A DNA stretch of 64,000 nucleotides, from contig JAFEAB010000094.1 in NCBI GenBank assembly GCA_018266615.1, forward strand, positions 24,722 to 88,721, read 5' to 3'. Below, piece by piece: positions 17,507-27,360 of this stretch (position 1 is the stretch's first letter; each line of letters begins with the position of its first letter). The notes under the pieces were generated by a model. That model was not told the origin of the DNA and made no database searches. It saw only the letters and a list, made by a program, of their open reading frames with translations. Made by a program: the position numbers and the translations under genes. Source of the stretch: Bacteroidota bacterium (GTDB lineage Bacteria; Bacteroidota; Bacteroidia; Chitinophagales; Chitinophagaceae).

Positions 17507-19756
17507 TTATGGAGCTACCTTAATGAGTTTCTTTTTAATCGTTTCCTGGTTCATCGTTGCCACCAACACATAGAATCCATTGGTACAATTCTGGGTATTT
17601 ATTTCAACTGCCTGTATTCCGGGCTGCAAAATATTTACCTGCCTGCTGGTACAGAGCTGGCCTTTGTCGTTGAATAAGTTCAGGGTCAGCATCCCTTTTG
17701 CAGGGGCAATCACATCAAAATGAAGGCTTCTTTGAAAGGGGTTATTTAACCCGCTTATTTCTAATTTTGATTTATAACTCAATACAACCACGTTGCTATA
17801 TTGGAAATTTCCATTTTTTAGGGCCATGCGGAGGCGGTAATACACATTTCCCTCCACAGGCTGGGGGTCGGTATAAGAATAAATTGAATTTTCTGCGTTG
17901 CGGGGAAGGGTGGATGAAATTTTTTCGAACCAGGATCCATCATAACTTTTTTCAATTTCATATTGGGCAATAGGTTCTTCGGTTTCGATCTCCCAGGTTA
18001 ATAATGCCTTTCCCTGAACAAGTCTTCCTTTAAATTGCCGGAGCCCGGAGGCAAGTACGGTTCCACAATCAATAACTTTTATCATGGTTTGCGACTGATC
18101 GTTGTACGCGCAGTTATTGGAAAGATTGGCTACAGATGTAGCGGTAATAACGCGGTAATACGTTCCGCTATCGGAATAGGTGGCTAAGAAAGAAGGTAGC
18201 GATACTATAAACTGATATAAACCACTTACGAAGGTGGTAGAGCCCACACCGGAAGCGCCGGGGATATCAGTCCAAACACTGCCACCTACATTGCTTCGCT
18301 GCCATTTGTAATAAATATAGCTGTTTGGGTGGATGTACCGGATCGTGTCCACAAGGCTTACCACAAAGGGTGCGCTGGAACAACCCAGTACAAAGGGATT
18401 GTAGTTCATGTTTAGGGAGGGGCCGCAGTGCACAATATCTATATCGTCTATGGCCCAGTCGTTCCCTCCACCTCCGGGCGAGTTATTGCGGATGGCAAAT
18501 TTAGCAGACGTTTGCCCGGGCCTTGTGGTGAAGGAAAACCCAAACCGATTCCAGGGTACGGTGCGGCTATAAGGAATATCGCCGGTTGTATAGTAGGCCA
18601 GGCCATCTATTTCGAAGGTGAGATTGGGCTTTACCCCGGCAGAGTCATTTCCTTTTCCGGGTTTATATCCCACAGTCCCCGCTCCTTTACCGGTACTGTC
18701 GCAACCGCAACGCGGGCAGACATTCCGGAACCAGGCGGTAAATTCATAATAGGTATTGGGACATAGATTAGTTAAGGTTTCCTGGTATCCGACATTCGTA
18801 TTATAACTGGCATTTACCAACACGAAGTACCCGCCATTTGTTCCCGGAGCAGCCGGGAGGTTTCCATCCTTTTTAATTATGGCATTGGTATGATCTCCGC
18901 CAATATCCCAAACACTAAACACCCGGGCGGCATTAGGTACTGAAAGGTTGGGGTTTATAGCGCCGGTTGCACTGCTGTTATTTACAATTGCGTAATAATA
19001 ATCGTTGGGCTTATTGTTGGAAATATTCACTTTGGAGTAGGTGGTGGAAAATGCAAGTGCCGGCCCCCGGTTTTGGGTATTTCCATTTCCAAAAGTTCCA
19101 TTATGATCGGAGGCGGCGCTGATGGAGCGGCCGTTGCTACAGAAGTTTTGCTGCTGGTATATGAGGATTTTTGTGCTGTCGAAATAGAAATCAGTGAAAC
19201 CAGAGGCAGGAGTTACCATTCGGTATTTAATATGACCTCCAAAAAGCAGGGTATCACCATAGCTTACCGTGGTATTAATCTTAACCCGATAACAGGCCAT
19301 CATAATACATGAACTGTTATAAAAAGAAGGCCGGCTGGAGTCGGATTTTATTCTTCCCCCGGTGCTGCCATTGGCGCCCTTTCCCAGGTTAATAGTAATA
19401 TTATTTCCAGATTTGGTGCCCTCATCTCCATCGGAGGCATCGGTAAAGTTCCCCCGGTAGGTAACGCCCTCATTGGTTGCCACGCGCATGGATCCGGGGA
19501 TATACGTTGTTTTGGCCGGGACCTGGTCAAAAACCTGTACATTATCAATGATGGTTGGGGTGGATTGGTTTAGAACGGCAATGGTTACCCGCACTTCAAT
19601 GGTGTCGCCGGGTTTAAAAGTTCCCCCGGTTGAAATCTTACTTAAGTTGGCAAAACTTTTTCCCACATCTACCCGGCTTTGGCTAAAAATTTTTTGAAAG
19701 GAAATGGAAGAAAAAATCAAAAGCAGCAAGGCGCATTTATGTAATAGTTTTTTCAT
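17507..19756 (-). CDS. T9SS-exported protein with C-terminal sorting domain
   Basis: A 749-aa exported protein. The ATG at 19756 is preferred because it gives the signal peptide MKKLLHKCALLLLIFSSISF; the frame stays open further upstream. Residues about 30-190 resemble a DUF11/conserved-repeat beta domain (DQVPAKTTYIPGSMRVATN). Later regions look like carbohydrate-binding or fibronectin-type modules (YYEFTAWFRNVCPRCGC, NDWAIDDIDIVHCGP). The last 80 residues form a type A T9SS sorting domain (LNLFNDKGQLCTSRQVNI, GFYVLVATMNQ, KKKLIKVAP). It is probably secreted to the surface by the type IX system; no catalytic motif was identified. Confidence 0.8.
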   Translation of the reverse strand: MKKLLHKCALLLLIFSSISFQKIFSQSRVDVGKSFANLSKISTGGTFKPGDTIEVRVTIAVLNQSTPTIIDNVQVFDQVPAKTTYIPGSMRVATNEGVTYRGNFTDASDGDEGTKSGNNITINLGKGANGSTGGRIKSDSSRPSFYNSSCIMMACYRVKINTTVSYGDTLLFGGHIKYRMVTPASGFTDFYFDSTKILIYQQQNFCSNGRSISAASDHNGTFGNGNTQNRGPALAFSTTYSKVNISNNKPNDYYYAIVNNSSATGAINPNLSVPNAARVFSVWDIGGDHTNAIIKKDGNLPAAPGTNGGYFVLVNASYNTNVGYQETLTNLCPNTYYEFTAWFRNVCPRCGCDSTGKGAGTVGYKPGKGNDSAGVKPNLTFEIDGLAYYTTGDIPYSRTVPWNRFGFSFTTRPGQTSAKFAIRNNSPGGGGNDWAIDDIDIVHCGPSLNMNYNPFVLGCSSAPFVVSLVDTIRYIHPNSYIYYKWQRSNVGGSVWTDIPGASGVGSTTFVSGLYQFIVSLPSFLATYSDSGTYYRVITATSVANLSNNCAYNDQSQTMIKVIDCGTVLASGLRQFKGRLVQGKALLTWEIETEEPIAQYEIEKSYDGSWFEKISSTLPRNAENSIYSYTDPQPVEGNVYYRLRMALKNGNFQYSNVVVLSYKSKLEISGLNNPFQRSLHFDVIAPAKGMLTLNLFNDKGQLCTSRQVNILQPGIQAVEINTQNCTNGFYVLVATMNQETIKKKLIKVAP

Positions 19757-20228
19757 GCTAATTGGATTTAGATGAACGGCATTACATGGACTGCGGGATA
19801 ACAAGTATTAAACGAAAAATTGCATTTATTATTTCTTTTTTCCGGACCTAAATAATAGAAAAAATACTTTTTATGGCTTAGATCATTTTTGGATTTAAAA
19901 TGGCAGGGTTTATACGGAAATGGCTGGATTATTGCGCATCAGAGAATGGGATTTTCCCCATTATTTTTTCCTCCAATTTTTTAATTCTATGAAATATTAC
20001 CTGGAAAAAATACCGGGAACATAACGGTATCTTTTGATATGAATTTCCGAGACTATACGTATCGTTTTTTTTGCGGAAATGAATTTCTATTCCCTGTTAT
20101 TTTTGTTCAATATTGCTGACGGTTGGATAAAATTTGGGGGCAAAGGTGACGAATGAGAGGATCTGTAAAAGATTACCATGTTGTTGGTGAAACAGGTCTC
20201 ATCATCCTCCAACACGTAAGAATTGAAA

Positions 20229-20244
20229 AGCCCCCAAAGGGGCT
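20229..20244 (-). terminator. Possible terminator downstream of fumC
   Basis: AGCCCC / GGGGCT 6-bp stem with a short loop; on the minus strand it is followed by TTTTC. It lies 140 nt past the fumC stop. The rest of the 19757-20384 gap is AT-rich with no coding remnant or RNA gene that I could recognise. Confidence 0.45.
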
Positions 20245-20384
20245 ATTTCCGGGGTACCAATTTTCAAAATAAAGTAGCCTGATCCGGACAAGAATAAGTC
20301 ATTAAATTATCCAGTATATATAATACTATGGGTTGCAGGTCAACTAACCTTCAATTAAAGAAAAACTTTAAGCTATTTTATAGG

Positions 20385-21785
20385 TTAACTCAGTTTTCCA
20401 ACCATATTTCCCGGAACTACCCAGGCATCAAACTCTTCTGGTGTAACATATCCAAGTTTAACTGCCATTTCTTTTAAAGTAGTCCCTTCTTTATGGGCCT
20501 TCTGTGCAATTTCCGCGGCTTTGTAATAACCGATTTTTGTATTTAGGGCCGTTACCAGCATCAATGAATTATTTACATGCTCTTTAATGTTTTTTTCAAT
20601 GGGTTCGATGCCGGTTGCACATTTATCATTGAAGGATACACAGCCATCCCCAATCAGGCGGGCGCTGTGGAGAAAGTTATAAATCATCACCGGTTTAAAT
20701 ACGTTCAATTCAAAATGGCCATTGCTTCCGCCTATTCCAATCGACACATCATTGCCCATAACCTGGGCGGCGATCATGGTGAGGGCTTCACATTGGGTGG
20801 GGTTAACCTTGCCTGGCATGATGGATGAACCCGGTTCGTTGTCGGGAATATGTATTTCGCCAATTCCACTCCTGGGCCCGCTGGAGAGCATCCGGATATC
20901 GTTGGCAATTTTCATCAGGCTTACCGCCACCATCTTTAATGCTCCGTGGGCTTCAACTATGGCATCGTGTGCAGCCAGGGATTCAAATTTATTTTCTGCA
21001 GTTATAAAAGGATATCCGGTTAGTTGGGCAATGTGTTTTGCCACATTAACGGCATAATCTTTCGGGGTATTTATGCCGGTACCCACTGCTGTTCCGCCAA
21101 GAGCCAGTTCAGAAAGATGCGGCAGCGCATTTTGGATGGCTCTTATTCCATGATCTAACTGTGAAACATACCCGCTCATTTCCTGCCCCAGGGTAAGTGG
21201 TGTGGCATCCATAAAATGGGTGCGTCCAATCTTAACCACCTGCATAAAGGCTTTGCTTTTTTCGGCCAGGGTATCCCTCAATTTTTTTATTCCCGGAAGG
21301 GTTACTTCCATCAATGCGGTATAAGCAGCAATGTGCATCGCGGTAGGGAACGTGTCGTTGCTGGATTGGGATTTATTTACATCGTCATTGGGGTGCAGGA
21401 ATTTTTCCTTGTCATCTAATTTCCCTCCCTTTAATACATGGCCGCGGTAAGCAATCACCTCATTTACATTCATATTACTCTGGGTGCCACTGCCGGTTTG
21501 CCAAACTACCAGGGGAAAATAGGCATCCAGCTTGCCGGCGATAATTTCATCACACACTTTGCCGATTATGGTTGATTTTTCTGCCGGTAATACACCTGCC
21601 TCTTCATTGGTGAGAGCCGCCGCTTTTTTTAAATGCGCAAAGGCTCTGATAATCTCTATCGGCATTTTGTTTATGTCCTGGGCAATGCGGAAGTTGTCGA
21701 TACTTCTTTGTGTTTGGGCTCCATAATATGCTTCTTTTGGCACGTTAACTTCGCCCATGGTGTCTTTTTCTATTCTGTATTCCAT
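20385..21785 (-). CDS. fumC: Class II fumarate hydratase
   Basis: TCA-cycle enzyme converting fumarate to malate, iron-independent class. At 466 aa it is full length. The superfamily signature [15 protein letters not shown] is present, as are the N-terminal [15 protein letters not shown] and [16 protein letters not shown] substrate-binding blocks. It is the last gene of a tight minus-strand run gltX, B12-binding protein, enoyl-CoA hydratase, fumC with gaps of 9, 3 and 11 nt. Confidence 0.96.
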   Translation of the reverse strand: MEYRIEKDTMGEVNVPKEAYYGAQTQRSIDNFRIAQDINKMPIEIIRAFAHLKKAAALTNEEAGVLPAEKSTIIGKVCDEIIAGKLDAYFPLVVWQTGSGTQSNMNVNEVIAYRGHVLKGGKLDDKEKFLHPNDDVNKSQSSNDTFPTAMHIAAYTALMEVTLPGIKKLRDTLAEKSKAFMQVVKIGRTHFMDATPLTLGQEMSGYVSQLDHGIRAIQNALPHLSELALGGTAVGTGINTPKDYAVNVAKHIAQLTGYPFITAENKFESLAAHDAIVEAHGALKMVAVSLMKIANDIRMLSSGPRSGIGEIHIPDNEPGSSIMPGKVNPTQCEALTMIAAQVMGNDVSIGIGGSNGHFELNVFKPVMIYNFLHSARLIGDGCVSFNDKCATGIEPIEKNIKEHVNNSLMLVTALNTKIGYYKAAEIAQKAHKEGTTLKEMAVKLGYVTPEEFDAWVVPGNMVGKLS

Positions 21786-21796
21786 GAATTAATTGA

Positions 21797-22582
21797 TTAT
21801 TTTCCTGTAAAATTTGCTTTTCTTTTTTCCAAAAATGCTGCGGTGCCTTCTTTCATATCTGCTGTGTCAAAACAATTTCCAAAAGCTTCCACCTCGTGGC
21901 GAAATCCGTTGGTTTGTTTATCAAAACTGGCATTCACGGAGCTTATGCAACCGGCAACTGCCAGGGGAGCTTTGCTGTTGATGTTGTTCAAAATCTCAAC
22001 CGCTTTAAGCAGCAGATCTTCCGGCTCAATAATGAGGTTCACCAATCCATATTGAAGTGCAGATTTTGCATCAATCATGTTAGCGCTCATCAGTAGTTCC
22101 ATGGCACGGCCTTTTCCAATGAGCTGGGTAAGGCGTTGTGTGCCACCATAACCGGGGATAAGCCCGAGGTTTACTTCGGGTTGTCCAAATTTGGCATTAA
22201 AGGAAGCAATTCGGAAGTGGCATGCCATAGCAAGCTCGCAACCTCCTCCGAGGGCAAAGCCATTTACTGCTGCGATTACCGGCTTGGAGGAGTTCTCGAT
22301 CTTTGCAAAAATATCCTGCCCGCGTTGAGATAGATCCATGGCTCCATTTTTATCAAGGCTGTTGAATTCGGAAATATCAGCTCCGGCTACAAAGGCTTTT
22401 TGTCCCGCTCCGGTAATAATCACCGAACGGATGGCTTCATTTTCAGCCACTGCATCCATAGCAATATCAAGTTCGGTAAACACAGCCGCATTTAAGGCAT
22501 TCAGCTTTTCGGGCCTGTTAATGGTGATGGTGAGAATACCATTTTCCAAATGGTGCAATAGGGTGGTAAATTTTCTGATCAT
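21797..22582 (-). CDS. Enoyl-CoA hydratase/isomerase family protein
   Basis: A 261-aa crotonase-fold enzyme, probably hydrating 2-enoyl-CoA in fatty-acid or amino-acid degradation. The oxyanion-hole block AFVAGADISEF and GFALGGGCELAMACHFRIAS are clear, and the catalytic glutamates lie in GCELAM and QPEVNLGLIPGYGGTQRL. The C-terminal AFLEKRKANFTGK is typical. Substrate range is not predictable. Its position 3 nt after the B12-binding protein fits short-chain acyl-CoA metabolism. Confidence 0.9.
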   Translation of the reverse strand: MIRKFTTLLHHLENGILTITINRPEKLNALNAAVFTELDIAMDAVAENEAIRSVIITGAGQKAFVAGADISEFNSLDKNGAMDLSQRGQDIFAKIENSSKPVIAAVNGFALGGGCELAMACHFRIASFNAKFGQPEVNLGLIPGYGGTQRLTQLIGKGRAMELLMSANMIDAKSALQYGLVNLIIEPEDLLLKAVEILNNINSKAPLAVAGCISSVNASFDKQTNGFRHEVEAFGNCFDTADMKEGTAAFLEKRKANFTGK

Positions 22583-22585
22583 AGT

Positions 22586-22996
22586 TTAAAAGTTACGGTG
22601 CTTTTGCACCCATTCTTTAATATATGTGGCAATTGTTGTAGTGGGCGTACCGGGGGCAAAGAGTTCTCCAACCCCATTTTCACGCAGGGTTTTCATGTCG
22701 TCTTCGGGAATAATACCACCTCCTGTTAGTAACACATCGTCCATATTCTTTTCCTTCATCAGGGAAATCATTTTGGGAAATACAGTATTGTGTGCACCAC
22801 TTAAAATACTAATCCCAATGGCATCCACATCTTCCTGGAGGGCCGTATTAACTACCATTTCGGGGGTTTGTCTAAGGCCGGTATAAATTACTTCCATGCC
22901 TGCATCCCGAAGGGCCGTGGCTATCACTTTTGCGCCCCGGTCGTGCCCATCTAATCCTACTTTTGCTACCAGTACCCTGATTGGTCTGCTTATCAT
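22586..22996 (-). CDS. Stand-alone cobalamin-binding protein, methylmalonyl-CoA mutase C-terminal type
   Basis: A 136-aa protein equal to the B12-binding C-terminal domain of methylmalonyl-CoA mutase. The base-off/His-on signature DxHxxG is present as [10 protein letters not shown], with GISILSGAH and [12 protein letters not shown] further on as in mutase domains. In split mutases (Icm or archaeal type) such a subunit pairs with a separate catalytic chain; none is encoded in this window. It is embedded between gltX and the enoyl-CoA hydratase. The epimerase at 6536-6937 would act in the same pathway. Confidence 0.88.
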   Translation of the reverse strand: MISRPIRVLVAKVGLDGHDRGAKVIATALRDAGMEVIYTGLRQTPEMVVNTALQEDVDAIGISILSGAHNTVFPKMISLMKEKNMDDVLLTGGGIIPEDDMKTLRENGVGELFAPGTPTTTIATYIKEWVQKHRNF

Positions 22997-23005
22997 ATAA
23001 ATTCT

Positions 23006-24544
23006 TTATTTACGTAAGGCATTCATAATTTCAATTCCATAATGGATGCGTTTTGCAGTTTCTGTATTTCCCAAGGTGGAGGCGATGGTAAACACACCCG
23101 GGCCCATTTTTTCGCCCACCAGCATTATTCGGAATATCATTTGCAACTCACCCGGCTTAATACCTTGCTGTGTGGCCATTTCTTTAAACAGGTGCTCCAG
23201 GGTATCGTGGTTATTGTCGGGTAAACCTTCTAAGGCAGAAGCGAAATGGGTAAAAAATAAAGACTTTTCGTCCGACCATTTTGGCTTAATACTGAGTTCA
23301 TCAATTGCCCTTGGTGTCTGAAAGAAATAGCCTGCCTGAAGAACAAAATCGGTAAGCAGCGTACAGCGTTCCTTGGTTAAACTGATAACGGTTTCAAGGT
23401 ATTCGTCCGTAAAGGTGGGGATATGGTGGAGATCGAATATTTTTTTTACAGGCTCCATCAAATCAGCCGCATTGCTACGTTTGATCCATTCCTGGTTGAA
23501 CCATTTTGCTTTTTCAAAATCGAATTTTGCCGCTGCTTTGTGTACCCGTTCGATGGAAAATAATTTTACAAGTTCCTCCTTCGAAAATATTTCCTGGGCC
23601 GTACCGGCATTCCAGCCTAAAAAAGCCAGCATATTTATAAATGCGGCAGGAAGGAATCCCCTTTCTTTAAATCCTTCGGTTAGTTCGCCCGAAACATGAT
23701 CAGCCCAATTCATGGCAAAAACCGGGAATCCGTATTTGGCTCCGTCTCTTTTGCTCAATTTTCCATTGGGACCCAGGATGAGTGGAAGGTGCCCCCAGGC
23801 AGGCATATTTTCAACCCCAAATAAATATTTCCATAATAAAATATGTACCGGAGTACTGCTCAACCACTCTTCTCCCCGGAAGGCGTGAGTAATTTGCATC
23901 AGGTGGTCGTCGATCACCACTGCCAGGTGATAAGTAGGCATTCCATCTGCTTTTAAAAGCACTTTGTCGTCCACAATATTTGAATCGAAACTTACCTCCC
24001 CATGGATCAGGTCGGTAAATTGAATTGTTTCATTTGGGGGGATTAGAATCCGGATTACATGAGGTGTCTGATCTTTCAATAACCGATCCACTTCCTCTGC
24101 AGGAAGGGTTAATGAATTTTTCATTTTCCCTCTAATCTGCTGATCATATTGGGGAGATGGGTTTGCATCGGATTTTAAAGAATTCCGCATCTCCTCCAGT
24201 TCTTTTGGGGTATCAAATGCATAATAGGCGTGGCCGGATTCAACCAGTTTCCTGGCGAATTCGGCGTAAAGGGGTTTTCTTTCGCTTTGCCGGTAGGGTC
24301 CATATTCTCCTCCTTTCTCCGGGCTCTCATCTGGCTCAATACCACACCATTTCAGGCAGTTATTGATATAGTCTTCGGCACCTTCCACAAACCGCGACTG
24401 GTCTGTGTCTTCGATCCGAAGAATGAATTTTCCACCGTGCTGCCGTGCAAAAAGATAATTATATAATGCCGTACGAACTCCTCCCAGGTGCAGGCCACCG
24501 GTTGGGCTGGGAGCAAAACGTACCCTAATTTGATTATTTGCCAT
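23006..24544 (-). CDS. gltX: Glutamyl-tRNA synthetase
   Basis: Class I aminoacyl-tRNA synthetase charging tRNA-Glu. The 512-aa protein opens with the HIGH-type motif RFAPSPTGGLHLGGVRTALY, has FILRIEDTDQSR, and carries the KMSKS counterpart as KLSKRDGAKYG. The start gives MANNQIRVRFAPSPTG, which is standard. It is the first gene of the minus-strand operon that continues to fumC. Confidence 0.97.
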   Translation of the reverse strand: MANNQIRVRFAPSPTGGLHLGGVRTALYNYLFARQHGGKFILRIEDTDQSRFVEGAEDYINNCLKWCGIEPDESPEKGGEYGPYRQSERKPLYAEFARKLVESGHAYYAFDTPKELEEMRNSLKSDANPSPQYDQQIRGKMKNSLTLPAEEVDRLLKDQTPHVIRILIPPNETIQFTDLIHGEVSFDSNIVDDKVLLKADGMPTYHLAVVIDDHLMQITHAFRGEEWLSSTPVHILLWKYLFGVENMPAWGHLPLILGPNGKLSKRDGAKYGFPVFAMNWADHVSGELTEGFKERGFLPAAFINMLAFLGWNAGTAQEIFSKEELVKLFSIERVHKAAAKFDFEKAKWFNQEWIKRSNAADLMEPVKKIFDLHHIPTFTDEYLETVISLTKERCTLLTDFVLQAGYFFQTPRAIDELSIKPKWSDEKSLFFTHFASALEGLPDNNHDTLEHLFKEMATQQGIKPGELQMIFRIMLVGEKMGPGVFTIASTLGNTETAKRIHYGIEIMNALRK

Positions 24545-24549
24545 AGTTG

Positions 24550-24557
24550 CAAAGTTA
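24550..24557 (-). promoter_or_regulatory. Candidate -7 element of the gltX operon (TAACTTTG)
   Basis: On the minus strand TAACTTTG matches TAnnTTTG and ends 5 nt before the gltX ATG, which would imply an almost leaderless transcript. No -33 element was found. Confidence 0.3.
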
Positions 24558-24716
24558 AGGATGAGTTAAGATGAAACTGCGGATTACCAACTATTGCCCG
24601 AAGAGGATTAATTTAAGGTTGAAAAACTTTTTTAGAAAAACTCATCCATTCTTTAAACCTTTTATACCGGGAATTATCTACCTAACCTATTTAACAAAAA
24701 CTTAAAAATCATTTTT

Positions 24717-25658
24717 ATGAAAAAAGTATGGGGATTCTTCCTGGTTGCCGGAGTGGTTGCACTTTCGGTAATTACCGGCTGTAAAAAATCGGACAATAAC
24801 CCGGGCACCATCGATGAAAACACGCAATTGGCTGTTCATTCTGATGATGAAGCCCGATTCTCCGATGCAATGGACAACACGACCAATGATGCCAACACGG
24901 CTATCGAGGAAAATGCTTCCTTTTCGGGAAGGGGAACCAATGTGGCAACAGCCATTTGCGATGCCACCGTTTCGGTAGGTACCACAACAACTACCAAAAC
25001 CATTACCATTACATATACCGGTGGAACCTGTTTGGGCGGGCACACTTCCCGCACCGGAACCATCACCTTATCCATGCCCATAGCAGAACATTTTTCCGAC
25101 CAGGGGGCCGTGGTTACAGCTACCTACAGTAATGTGAAAATTACCCGCCTCAGTGATGGGAAGAGTATTACCATTAATGGTTCTCATACCATTACCAATG
25201 TTACGGGTGGGAAGTTGATGAACCTGTCTTCCCTGGGTACTATCATTCACGATGTTAACAGCACCGGGATGAGCATAACCTTCGATAATGGGTCAACACG
25301 CACCTGGATGGTGGCACGCCGGAGAACCTATACTTATGAACAAGGAATTGTGGTAAGTATCTCCGGAACCCATACAGACGGAAATATTTCCAATATATCG
25401 GAATGGGGAACCACCCGTTTTGGCACCCCATTTGTTACTTCCATCGACAATCCCCTTGTGGTAAGGCAGGATTGCGACTTCCGCTTAGTGAGTGGAAAGG
25501 TGACCCACCAACGAATGATAGCTACTGTAGTGGTAACCTTTGGGTTGGATTCATCTGGCCAGCCTACAACCTGCCCTGGTGGGGGTAATCCATATTATTA
25601 CAAGTTAGTATGGACTGGCTCCAATGGGGTTCAGCAAACAGTTATCGCTCCTTATTAA
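24717..25658 (+). CDS. Predicted lipoprotein, unknown function
   Basis: A 313-aa protein with a type II signal peptide ending in the lipobox VITGC (Cys21), followed by KKSDNN. The mature domain is rich in Thr, Gly and short beta-strand patterns, with paired cysteines (AICDATVSVG...GGTCLGGHTSR) and repeated strand-turn units (KITRLSDGKSITINGSHTI). A Bacteroidetes surface lipoprotein of the beta-sandwich type is likely; no known family is recognised. It is monocistronic, with a strong terminator after it. Confidence 0.65.
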   Translation: MKKVWGFFLVAGVVALSVITGCKKSDNNPGTIDENTQLAVHSDDEARFSDAMDNTTNDANTAIEENASFSGRGTNVATAICDATVSVGTTTTTKTITITYTGGTCLGGHTSRTGTITLSMPIAEHFSDQGAVVTATYSNVKITRLSDGKSITINGSHTITNVTGGKLMNLSSLGTIIHDVNSTGMSITFDNGSTRTWMVARRRTYTYEQGIVVSISGTHTDGNISNISEWGTTRFGTPFVTSIDNPLVVRQDCDFRLVSGKVTHQRMIATVVVTFGLDSSGQPTTCPGGGNPYYYKLVWTGSNGVQQTVIAPY

Positions 25659-25687
25659 ATTATTGGCATTACCAGGTTCAGAATTTA

Positions 25688-25724
25688 AGTGGCTGTTTCA
25701 AAAGTGAGACAGCCACTTTTTTTT
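25688..25724 (+). terminator. Rho-independent terminator
   Basis: About 13-bp stem AGTGGCTGTTTCA / TGAGACAGCCACT (one G-U pair) with an AAAG loop, followed by eight Ts. Confidence 0.92.
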
Positions 25725-25780
25725 GCAGGGAAAATATTTAATGGAGGCCATCCTATTCCAATTAATAAATATCTTGCCTT

Positions 25781-26401
25781 ATGCCTTTTCTTACCGGATC
25801 GCCCTGGTGGCTTCGCAAATTCTATCCTAACTTTTTGTGGAGTATGCCTGTGGGGGAAAAAAAGATCTACTTCAGTTTCGATGACGGTCCTCTTCCGGTA
25901 ACCACTCCTTTTGTTTTGGATACATTGAAAGAGTATAATGCAAAAGCCAGCTTTTTCTGTATTGGTAAAAACGTACAACAATACCCCGATATATATCATC
26001 GGGTTTTGGAAGAAGGTCATACGGTGGGAAACCATAGCTTCAACCACCTGAATGGTTGGAAAACGGAAGATGATTTATATGTTGATAATATCCTCAAGGC
26101 AGGCGAACTGATTTCTTCTGATTTGTTCAGACCGCCGTATGGTCGCATAAAGAAATCACAGGTTTCAAAACTTCGGATAATGAAACCTGAAATGAAGGTG
26201 GTGATGTGGTCGGTACTTAGTGGAGATTTTGATGTTTCCATATCCGGCGAAGATTGCCTGCATATTGTAAAATCCAAAGCTGGCGATGGAGCCATTATTG
26301 TATTTCATGATACAGAAAAAGCCTTTGCTCGTTTGCGTTATTGCCTTCCACAGACCTTGAAACACTTTGCAGAACAGGGTTATAACTTTGAAAAGTTATA
26401 G
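25781..26401 (+). CDS. Polysaccharide deacetylase (NodB) family protein
   Basis: A 206-aa carbohydrate esterase family 4-like protein. NodB motifs are present: the metal-binding and catalytic FSFDDGPLP, the HTVGNHSFNH histidine pair, FRPPYGR and the C-terminal IVFHDTEKA. It lacks an obvious signal peptide, so it may act on a cytoplasmic or membrane-proximal substrate, or an N-terminal part is poorly predicted. A related 257-aa NodB protein lies inside the pigment cluster at 52546. It ends in a hairpin with a T-run. Confidence 0.85.
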   Translation: MPFLTGSPWWLRKFYPNFLWSMPVGEKKIYFSFDDGPLPVTTPFVLDTLKEYNAKASFFCIGKNVQQYPDIYHRVLEEGHTVGNHSFNHLNGWKTEDDLYVDNILKAGELISSDLFRPPYGRIKKSQVSKLRIMKPEMKVVMWSVLSGDFDVSISGEDCLHIVKSKAGDGAIIVFHDTEKAFARLRYCLPQTLKHFAEQGYNFEKL

Positions 26402-26411
26402 TAAAAAAAAT

Positions 26412-26441
26412 GGGCCTGGGTAGAAACCCTAGCCCTTTTTT
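26412..26441 (+). terminator. Rho-independent terminator
   Basis: GGGC and GGGT pair with GCCC and ACCC around a 2x2 internal mismatch, with an AGAA loop and six Ts. It lies directly after the deacetylase. Confidence 0.75.
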
Positions 26442-26585
26442 AATCCGTACCCTATGAAAACTTTTGCCAAGTTACAGCATAGTATTTAATACCCCAAGTT
26501 TTTTCTTTTTCTTTTTTTACCCTTTTCGAAAACCTTAATTGGGGATAATTCGGTATAATTAGAAATTTGCAATAAAGTGTAAAAA

Positions 26586-27347
26586 ATGTGGATTGACAGC
26601 CATTGCCATTTATATACAAATGATTTTGATAACGACCTGGATGAAGTAATGATCCGGGCTGAGGGCTCCGGTGTTGAGAGGTTTTATTTCCCGGCAATTG
26701 ATAAATCTACTGCGGCTGAAATGTTTAGGGTGGTGGATCGGTTTCCTCATAAATGCATACCTATGATGGGTTTACACCCTTGTTCCGTTAATGCAGGTTT
26801 CCAGGAAGAGATTGCGTTTGTGGAAGATATGCTTACCCGTCGAAAATTTGCTGCCATTGGTGAAATAGGCCTGGATTATTACTGGGATAAACAATTTATC
26901 AACCTTCAGCAACAATTGTTTGTACGCCAAATTGAATTAGCCAACCAGTATTCACTTCCTATTGTAATCCATACCCGGGATGCGATGGAAGACACAATTG
27001 AACTCGTAAGGAATAATTTGCCGGAGAAAAGAGGAATCTTTCATTGTTTTGGCGGCAACCTGGCAGAGGCACAACAAATTATCGGTTTGGGTTTTCTGTT
27101 GGGGATAGGGGGTGTTCTTACCTATAAGAAATCGGGGCTGGCGGCTGTTTTATCTGAAATCCCGCTGGAACATATTGTGTTAGAAACCGATTCTCCCTAC
27201 TTAAGCCCGGTCCCCTACCGGGGAAAACGCAATGAAAGCAGCTATTTGCCCATTATTGCGAATGAAATTGCCCGGATTAAAGGGATAAGTTTGGGAGAGG
27301 TAGCCAGGATAACCAGCCACAATGCATTGCAGGTATTTGCCTTGTAA
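26586..27347 (+). CDS. tatD: TatD family metal-dependent DNase
   Basis: A 253-aa TIM-barrel hydrolase of the TatD family (3'-5' exonuclease or deoxyribonuclease involved in DNA repair or quality control). Metal-binding motifs are the N-terminal DSHCHLYTNDF, GEIGLDYYWDK with its ligand Glu, the VIHTRDA histidine, GIFHCFGG and the ETDSPYLSP aspartate. Length and order are standard. It is followed 13 nt later by a decayed gene. Confidence 0.92.
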   Translation: MWIDSHCHLYTNDFDNDLDEVMIRAEGSGVERFYFPAIDKSTAAEMFRVVDRFPHKCIPMMGLHPCSVNAGFQEEIAFVEDMLTRRKFAAIGEIGLDYYWDKQFINLQQQLFVRQIELANQYSLPIVIHTRDAMEDTIELVRNNLPEKRGIFHCFGGNLAEAQQIIGLGFLLGIGGVLTYKKSGLAAVLSEIPLEHIVLETDSPYLSPVPYRGKRNESSYLPIIANEIARIKGISLGEVARITSHNALQVFAL

Positions 27348-27360
27348 TTACCATCAAAAC

